From Pseudomonas anatoliensis (GTDB lineage Bacteria > Pseudomonadota > Gammaproteobacteria > Pseudomonadales > Pseudomonadaceae): a stretch of 64,000 nucleotides of DNA. The DNA is taken from the NCBI RefSeq assembly GCF_017976235.1, contig NZ_JACVHC010000007.1, positions 370,289 through 434,288 on the forward strand, written 5' to 3'. The position numbers and the translations under genes were made by a program. Each line of letters opens with the position of its first letter. The first letter of the stretch is position 1. This document shows positions 58,644-64,000 of this stretch, one piece after another. The notes beneath the pieces were generated by a model that saw only the letters and a list, made by a program, of their open reading frames with translations, was not told the origin of the DNA and ran no database searches.

Positions 58644-61600
58644 CGACGGTCGCCAGTTCTTCTTTCTTGAATATTTTAAACGTGCCTTTTCCCGTCCCGC
58701 TCGGCAAAGTATCAACAGGATCGAGTGTGTACTTGCCCTTGGTAGGGATTCGTACTCCATAGCTCGTGGTGATTCGTAAATCCTTTAAAACGAAGCAGGT
58801 GCGATGTATCAAATCGCGTTCTGCTTCCAATTGATAGCCAATGTTGAAGGCTAAAGCAAAGTCGGAAGTTTGCAAGGAGTCACTGATAGGGAGTTTGAGT
58901 GTCAGTGCTTCATTTCCTTTGCTGGCGACCATAAACCTTGTGGCCCAAGTGGCAGTACTTTCTTGCCAGCGTAGTGGTGGGAGATTTGGATTGTATCCCC
59001 CTCGCATTGGAGCATCACGTTTTTGCTGGTACGCAAGTAACTGTAATTGACGGCTATCCATCTCTTTCGTGCTGACACCCGGGAGGATCAGTTTCAAATA
59101 GGTCTGCTTCTCATCGCGGATGAGTTCGCAAGTGGGCTTTTGCACCACCTTTGCCAACTCGCTCCACTCATCTTGGGTACTACGATTCTTTGTCTGGTTT
59201 CCCCATGCACTGGATTGCATCCACTTCTGCAGTTCGTCTAAATTGAAATAATTATAAAGTCCTTCACCGATCAGCTGCAGAGCTGTGCCTATTAAACCAA
59301 TCAAATTAGCGCGTGCACCAATTGACACCAATTCTGGGCTTGCTTCTGCCCAAGCAAATACACGCATTTCAGTCGGTGTTTTTATTACGGTTTTAACAAT
59401 AGAGCCAGTATGCTTGGCTCCCCATGTACCCGCGCCGATCAATATTGCGTCGCCACTAATTTGTAGCGTTGAGGCACCCAGCCCTTTGGAATCTCCTTGG
59501 GCGAGTGCTTTCGTCCACTGGATAGAGTGTTTGCGCAAATCCAGTGAAGCAGATAACACACTAAAACCGAAAGCGCCGATGCCCGCGACACCAGCCCAGC
59601 GACCTAGTCGAGTCATAGTATTTAGCTTACCGGCCGTACTTGCCATATCCTCAATGTGCGCTTGGAAAATCGTAACTGAAAGCCCCTGTACTGTGGCAAA
59701 TCCGGCGCCAGCGATACCAACAAACGCTTCAGTAAAAGACCAGGCATCGCTCGCTGACAAGGAGGTTTTGTCTTTTTTAAGTAGAGTGCTCACTGCCTCG
59801 ATGAATTTCTGTCCCTGAATGATGAACAGTCCAAAAGCCAGTAAGTCTCCCTTCGACTTTAAGGCTCCGCTCAGAGGTTTATTAAAGGTTCCCATTGATC
59901 GAAAATCTCTAACTGTCCTGTCCATTTCCGCACGTAATTGTGGGTCTAAGCCATCGATGACGGTGCCAATTTGTGCGGGGCTGTTACCTCCCACTGCTAG
60001 GGCACCACTTAGCTTTTCTTCCAGAGGTATCAGTTGTAGTTTCAGTTGGTCAATTCGCTGCTGGTAAACAGCCTCACTGCCCGCTTGGGCTGAACCTGAT
60101 GATTGCAGCATCAGTTCCCGATTCCGCAGTTTATAGGTCGCGCTCAATTGATCACGCAAGCTTAGTGATTGTTCGCTGGCCTGATTGTAATTAGCGATCT
60201 CCGTGGCCGTTGCTGCCCGTAAAGTTAGGCCTTTGGTGGAAAATTCGCGTAGCAACTGCAATCGTGCGGGGCTGCCGATATTTCGTATATAGGTGTTTGG
60301 GTCAATATTTTGCATTCTTTTGAATGCATCATGTGCTTTTTTCAGTTGATCAGCAGCCTTTAGTTGGGTTGCCGGGTTATACGCCTCAGTAAGCATGCTT
60401 TGCAAACCGGCGAATTGAGTGCTCAATTTTGCGTAATTGGGTAGGCGCGCAGAGACCAAACTACTGAATTGATTGCCAAGCGCGTCGGCATTTACCAAAT
60501 TTTCCTTCGCTGACAAAATGCCAACAGCCAAATTGCTCAGGTCAACGAGTTTCTTAGCAATATCAATTTGATCTATCAGTCCTAACGTGTCGAGTCCAGG
60601 TACGACTGTTAACAGATTCGATTCTAAATAGGTGGCGAGCTTTTCAACTGCTTTTCTATCGGGGCACATGGCTGCCACGCAGACGAACTCGGTTTTCAAA
60701 CGATGCTCGATTTGGGCATCAAGATGAAAGTCGTAATACCACGCAGCCCGGTGGAAGAGTCCGTCAGTGAACATCGTCAAGCGATCTTCGCGTATTTTTC
60801 CTAGTCGCTTGTTCCAATGTGAGAGGAGATTTTGCTGGCGAGTAACAAATGTTTCCATTTCTTCTCGGTTGACAAGATTCGCGATACCGCGCTGGCCAAG
60901 ATCCTTGCCATGTAAGGCCTCCCACGTTTGCAGGCTTAGCGTATTGATTGTGCTTTGGTGCTTGCGATAAAGCGGCTGCCCCATTGCATCGGTCATATCG
61001 ACAAATGCCTTCGCGTAAGGGTTGGTCAATGCTGCTTTTCGCCACTGAGACTCATCGCCATACACACCAGGGTCACGATGGTCGCGACGAGCCTTTAGGT
61101 AGTCGTAGATTTTTGACTGTTGTTGCTCGTTAGTTTCGTCTTTCAGCGCTTTGACGTCGGGATCTGTGCCGCTCAGGGCAGTCAGTCGTGAGGCATTAAC
61201 ATCATACAAAGACTGAATGTAGGATCCGGTAAGATACTGTGCCTGGCACTTATCGTCGGCACTCCATTTTCCAAGCCAGTCAGCTACTTTCAATTGTGCG
61301 CTGGCAAGATCTCGCATGACACCAATATCGTCGCGCAGCACCAGGAACAGATAATCATCCTTGTACGGGCCCTGTACTTTGCTGGTCAGTGTTTCTATCG
61401 CCGTATTTTGAAACAGCGGCTCATATTCCCAATTGTAGGGTTTGCTCTCTTCGGAGTCGGCACCTTCAAGCAGCGCCATGGCCCGGGTTTCGTTCTCAGC
61501 CACTTCGGCTAACCATTTTTTTGCCTGCATTTTGCTGAGCAGACTTTTACCTCCCTTCTCAGGGCAGACACTGGCCAATTCGACGGACTGCATTAAGCGC

Positions 61601-62061
61601 TTTCGTTCATCCTTGGATCTGAGAACTTGAGAGCACTTGAAGGCCGTCCATTGAATTTCCGAGTAACTGGCGTACAACGCATGATTGCGAGGGAAAACCA
61701 AGTGTGGTTCACCAATAGAACTGGTTCGGGTGTCGCCCGATACTTCCTGACTGTTCCACAAAAGCTTGGTGATTTGACCTCTTTCGACGCGGTATTCGTG
61801 CAGGTAGCCAGTAGAGCCGTCGATTATGTACAAGTAGCCGTCGCGTAACAGCCGGATACCCAGCGGCTGGCTTTTCGTCTGAAATGGCATGGCCAGTTCA
61901 GCCTTCGGATCGAGATACTCAACCAGTCCAAAACGCAGCGGCAGTAACTGCACTTTTTTCTTCGCCAATTGGCACTCACCCATGGGAACGCGGGTGTCCT
62001 TCGCACTCATGGCCATCGCTGCGTTATTAGCGCTGGGTTTTGGCGGTTGCTGGGTAGTCAC
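58636..62061 (-). CDS. BTH_I2691/VasX-like type VI secretion effector, module 2
   Basis: This 1141-residue protein has an N-terminal VasX-type domain: ECQLAKKKVQLLPLRFGLVEYL, LGIRLLRDGYLYIIDG and HLVFPRNHALYASYSEIQW. A long helical middle follows, then hydrophobic segments (FGLFIIQGQKFIEAV, VGIAGAGFATVQGLSVTIF, WAGVAGIGAFGFSVLSASL, LIGLIGTALQLIGEGLYNYF) and a soluble C-terminal part. It has the same domain plan as the module 1 effector but diverges strongly in sequence. Base composition is lower in G/C than the surrounding vgrG genes, a sign of separate origin. It overlaps the adaptor by ATGA. Confidence 0.85.
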   Translation of the reverse strand: MTTQQPPKPSANNAAMAMSAKDTRVPMGECQLAKKKVQLLPLRFGLVEYLDPKAELAMPFQTKSQPLGIRLLRDGYLYIIDGSTGYLHEYRVERGQITKLLWNSQEVSGDTRTSSIGEPHLVFPRNHALYASYSEIQWTAFKCSQVLRSKDERKRLMQSVELASVCPEKGGKSLLSKMQAKKWLAEVAENETRAMALLEGADSEESKPYNWEYEPLFQNTAIETLTSKVQGPYKDDYLFLVLRDDIGVMRDLASAQLKVADWLGKWSADDKCQAQYLTGSYIQSLYDVNASRLTALSGTDPDVKALKDETNEQQQSKIYDYLKARRDHRDPGVYGDESQWRKAALTNPYAKAFVDMTDAMGQPLYRKHQSTINTLSLQTWEALHGKDLGQRGIANLVNREEMETFVTRQQNLLSHWNKRLGKIREDRLTMFTDGLFHRAAWYYDFHLDAQIEHRLKTEFVCVAAMCPDRKAVEKLATYLESNLLTVVPGLDTLGLIDQIDIAKKLVDLSNLAVGILSAKENLVNADALGNQFSSLVSARLPNYAKLSTQFAGLQSMLTEAYNPATQLKAADQLKKAHDAFKRMQNIDPNTYIRNIGSPARLQLLREFSTKGLTLRAATATEIANYNQASEQSLSLRDQLSATYKLRNRELMLQSSGSAQAGSEAVYQQRIDQLKLQLIPLEEKLSGALAVGGNSPAQIGTVIDGLDPQLRAEMDRTVRDFRSMGTFNKPLSGALKSKGDLLAFGLFIIQGQKFIEAVSTLLKKDKTSLSASDAWSFTEAFVGIAGAGFATVQGLSVTIFQAHIEDMASTAGKLNTMTRLGRWAGVAGIGAFGFSVLSASLDLRKHSIQWTKALAQGDSKGLGASTLQISGDAILIGAGTWGAKHTGSIVKTVIKTPTEMRVFAWAEASPELVSIGARANLIGLIGTALQLIGEGLYNYFNLDELQKWMQSSAWGNQTKNRSTQDEWSELAKVVQKPTCELIRDEKQTYLKLILPGVSTKEMDSRQLQLLAYQQKRDAPMRGGYNPNLPPLRWQESTATWATRFMVASKGNEALTLKLPISDSLQTSDFALAFNIGYQLEAERDLIHRTCFVLKDLRITTSYGVRIPTKGKYTLDPVDTLPSGTGKGTFKIFKKEELATVDV

Positions 62062-62930
62062 GATGGGCTTCCTTGTCGATCAATGGCACGGTTCTCTGCT
62101 AATTCGGCCGCGCGCTCCAGACGCTTCAATGGCGCCTCTGGTGTTGACTCCGCCAGCAGGAGAAAAATATCTGGGTGTTCAGTCACAGGTTCACCGGCCA
62201 AATACCCGAAAACGTTCGCGTAAAGTGTTATTTCCTGTTCAGAGGCGAAGCCTTGCTGATACGCATCATCTGCAATTTTCTGCGCATACTGACGACGCGC
62301 AGGCCCTGCAAAGGATGACATAAAGTCTGGAAAATAAGTCTGCAGATGCTCGCTCAACCCTGAGACGAAATTACGAAACTCGACTTCGCCTAACGCCGTG
62401 AGTTCTGAATCCGTCAAACGATAGGTATCGGGTTCGGCATTTGCGGGATCGGGGCGCTGGTGTCGATGCCATTCAGCCGCCACTCCATCCGGCAGGCAGA
62501 TGTGCGTAACCGGACCAAACCAACGGGCACTGCTGGCTTGCTCCGCCAGTGCGAACAGCGGGCGCATGACTGCTGGGTCGGCAATACGTGGCATGACCTC
62601 CACACCACTGGGGTGCTCTACAGTCAGCAGATGGCGCAAGTGGCTCCAGAGTTGGTGAGCATCGGCATCACTGAACAGTAAATAACCCCATTCAAGGGCC
62701 GCGTGCTCGCGGAAGTACGCCAATAGCGGATCGTTGGCGCCTTTAAGAGCAATCAAATAGGGGGAGATATCTGCCAGCTCCTGCCAGCGAGTGGACTGGT
62801 ACAGGCTGTAGGCTTGGTTGTCCCACTGAAACAATTGCTGCGCGAGGTTGGGAACACTGACGCCATCCAGCAGTAGATAGGCTGGGGTTTTCCATGGCAG
62901 ATCACTCGGGAGCGGCGGTAGTTCGATCAT
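62058..62930 (-). CDS. DUF4123 effector adaptor, module 2
   Basis: This 290-residue protein is of the same family as 54491-55357: AYLLLDGVSVPNLAQQLFQWD, YLIALKGANDPLLAYF, WGYLLFSDADAHQLWSHLRHLLTV and MPRIADPAVMRPLFALAEQA. A helical C-terminal extension includes LQTYFPDFM, which parallels VRTYFPDCL in module 1. It starts directly after the vgrG stop (no gap) and overlaps the effector start. It should load the module 2 effector onto the upstream VgrG. Confidence 0.88.
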   Translation of the reverse strand: MIELPPLPSDLPWKTPAYLLLDGVSVPNLAQQLFQWDNQAYSLYQSTRWQELADISPYLIALKGANDPLLAYFREHAALEWGYLLFSDADAHQLWSHLRHLLTVEHPSGVEVMPRIADPAVMRPLFALAEQASSARWFGPVTHICLPDGVAAEWHRHQRPDPANAEPDTYRLTDSELTALGEVEFRNFVSGLSEHLQTYFPDFMSSFAGPARRQYAQKIADDAYQQGFASEQEITLYANVFGYLAGEPVTEHPDIFLLLAESTPEAPLKRLERAAELAENRAIDRQGSPS

Positions 62931-64000
62931 TTACTGTGCCTCCTTTTGCGCGGCTAATTTGGCGGCTTCACACACCGCACAAATCGGCTTCTTCTGCATC
63001 AACGCCTGCCGCTGGGCCGGCACCAGCAATTGCCCAGCCTTATCCGCATCCGCCTGCTTCAACGGCCCCGGCAACAACGGTGCAGCCCCCGTGCCGCTAC
63101 CCGGTCCACCGCCGGAGTTCATGTTGATCACCGGCCCACTCATGGTCACGCCGCCAGCATCAATCTTGATAAAACTACCGCCGCCAATGAGCGTCAGTTC
63201 CGCCCCCGCCTCAAGCACCACTTTCATACCGCTGCTCAGGTGGATCTCCTGCCCCGCATCGATGAACTGCCCAGTCCCAATCTTGATGTGCTGATTGACG
63301 CCCACGGTGAGGTGATCATTCGCCCGCGCCTCAACTTTGCGATCGGCATAAACCGTGTGGTGTTCTTCAGCCTTGAACTCGCTGTAGCTGTTCTTCTCCA
63401 CGGTGTCGTGTCGTTCGTTGCCAACCCTAATCTTCTGGTCATGCTCGACGTTCTCGTCCCAGTCGCGCTGGGCGTGCAGGTAAATCTGTTCCTGACCTTT
63501 CTTGTCTTCGATGCGCAGTTCGTTGTAGCCGCCGCCACCCATGGAGCTGAGGGTTTTGAAGGTGCTGCGGGTTTTGTTCGCCGGCAGCGCGTACGGGACG
63601 GTGTTTTCCTTGTGGTACAGGCAGCCGCTGATCAGCGGTTGATCAGGGTCGCCTTCAAGGAAGGTGACGAGCACTTCCATGCCGATCCGCGGGATGGCGA
63701 TGCCGCCGTACTGGGCGCCGGCCCAGGCGCTGGAGACGCGTAGCCAGCAACTGGTTTTGTCGTCGGCCTGGCCTTCGCGGTCCCAGTGGAACTGGACTTT
63801 GACGCGGCCGTACTGGTCGCAGTGGATTTCTTCACCTTTGGGGCCAGTGACCACGGCGCTCTGGCTGCCGAGAATGCGCGGTTTCGGGTGGCGCAGGGGC
63901 GGGCGATTCGGCACGTCCCACGGGGTGGCCTGGAAGCGGTTGCGGTAGCCCTGATGGAAATCGTCTTTGAGCGCGGTGGTGTCGCTGGTCACCGACTCTT
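62931..64000 (-). CDS. vgrG: VgrG spike protein, module 2 (partial, runs off the right edge)
   Basis: The C-terminal 356 residues or so are visible, and the frame is open to base 64000. From ESVTSDTTALK on, it is nearly identical to the module 1 VgrG: about five substitutions over roughly 325 residues. It keeps the GPKGEEIHCDQYGRVKVQF OB fold and the beta-helix spike. After GQLL the last 30 residues are unrelated to module 1 except for a Cys-x2-Cys (CAVC). The adaptor gene follows immediately. Confidence 0.92.
   Translation of the reverse strand, partial: ESVTSDTTALKDDFHQGYRNRFQATPWDVPNRPPLRHPKPRILGSQSAVVTGPKGEEIHCDQYGRVKVQFHWDREGQADDKTSCWLRVSSAWAGAQYGGIAIPRIGMEVLVTFLEGDPDQPLISGCLYHKENTVPYALPANKTRSTFKTLSSMGGGGYNELRIEDKKGQEQIYLHAQRDWDENVEHDQKIRVGNERHDTVEKNSYSEFKAEEHHTVYADRKVEARANDHLTVGVNQHIKIGTGQFIDAGQEIHLSSGMKVVLEAGAELTLIGGGSFIKIDAGGVTMSGPVINMNSGGGPGSGTGAAPLLPGPLKQADADKAGQLLVPAQRQALMQKKPICAVCEAAKLAAQKEAQ
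63024..64000. repeat. Long direct repeat within vgrG (copy 2)
   Basis: This stretch matches 55444-56420 in the same orientation with scattered single-base differences. The copies are about 7.6 kb apart and enclose module 2 minus its VgrG body plus the 5' part of module 1. The repeat continues beyond the window. Confidence 0.85.

Overview
The window looks like chromosomal DNA of a fluorescent-group Pseudomonas. This rests on high-GC coding sequence, many REP-type palindromes built on GTAGGAGCTGCCG...AAAGATCGCAGCC and on GTAGGAGTGAGCCTGCTCGCG, a DUF6124/DUF3077-type gene, a VasX-like type VI effector array and an alkylsulfatase gene. The species is inferred from sequence style only; no 16S rRNA or housekeeping marker is present, and I saw no tRNA or rRNA gene.

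Layout. 1-2.9 kb: an unrecognised membrane-anchored protein, a DUF6124-like gene behind a hairpin-rich leader, an orphan antitoxin-like microprotein and a ParE/RelE toxin-antitoxin pair. 2.9-8.6 kb (minus): a curli-like amyloid locus with two paralogous secreted proteins followed by a nucleator-like (csgB) and a major (csgA) curlin subunit; no csgEFG secretion genes are in the window. 8.9-13.7 kb (plus): two paralogous sensor kinases and one sigma54-type response regulator, next to and divergent from the amyloid locus, with a good sigma54 promoter candidate in front of the second kinase. 13.8-15.9 kb: a small secreted protein, a HigBA-type toxin-antitoxin pair and a SAM methyltransferase.

16.0-33.9 kb (minus): a tightly packed run of 16 genes for a Wzx/Wzy-type exopolysaccharide. 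It starts with UDP-glucose dehydrogenase and a UDP-glucuronate epimerase, continues with the priming transferase, a P-loop protein with a degenerate Walker A, Wza-like and Wzz-like proteins, glycosyltransferases, polymerase, deacetylase and flippase, then a secreted hydrolase-like protein, and ends with three acyltransferases. The polymer probably carries uronic acids and acyl groups. 34.3-36.0 kb: a phosphoethanolamine-transferase/sulfatase-like membrane enzyme.

36.1-41.3 kb: AraC, LysR and AraC regulators and an SdsA-type alkylsulfatase. 41.5-45.7 kb: an ABC ATPase, FtsX-type permease and lipocalin/AttH-like lipoprotein operon. 45.8-49.2 kb: small stress-like proteins, a strong candidate small RNA at about 47171-47301, a family 2 glycosyltransferase and a VanW protein. 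49.2-64.0 kb (minus): two tandem type VI effector modules, each vgrG, DUF4123 adaptor, BTH_I2691/VasX-like pore-forming effector, DUF6708 membrane protein. The two vgrG genes share about 1 kb of nearly identical DNA. The downstream vgrG copy lacks its usual N-terminus, and the upstream copy runs off the right edge.
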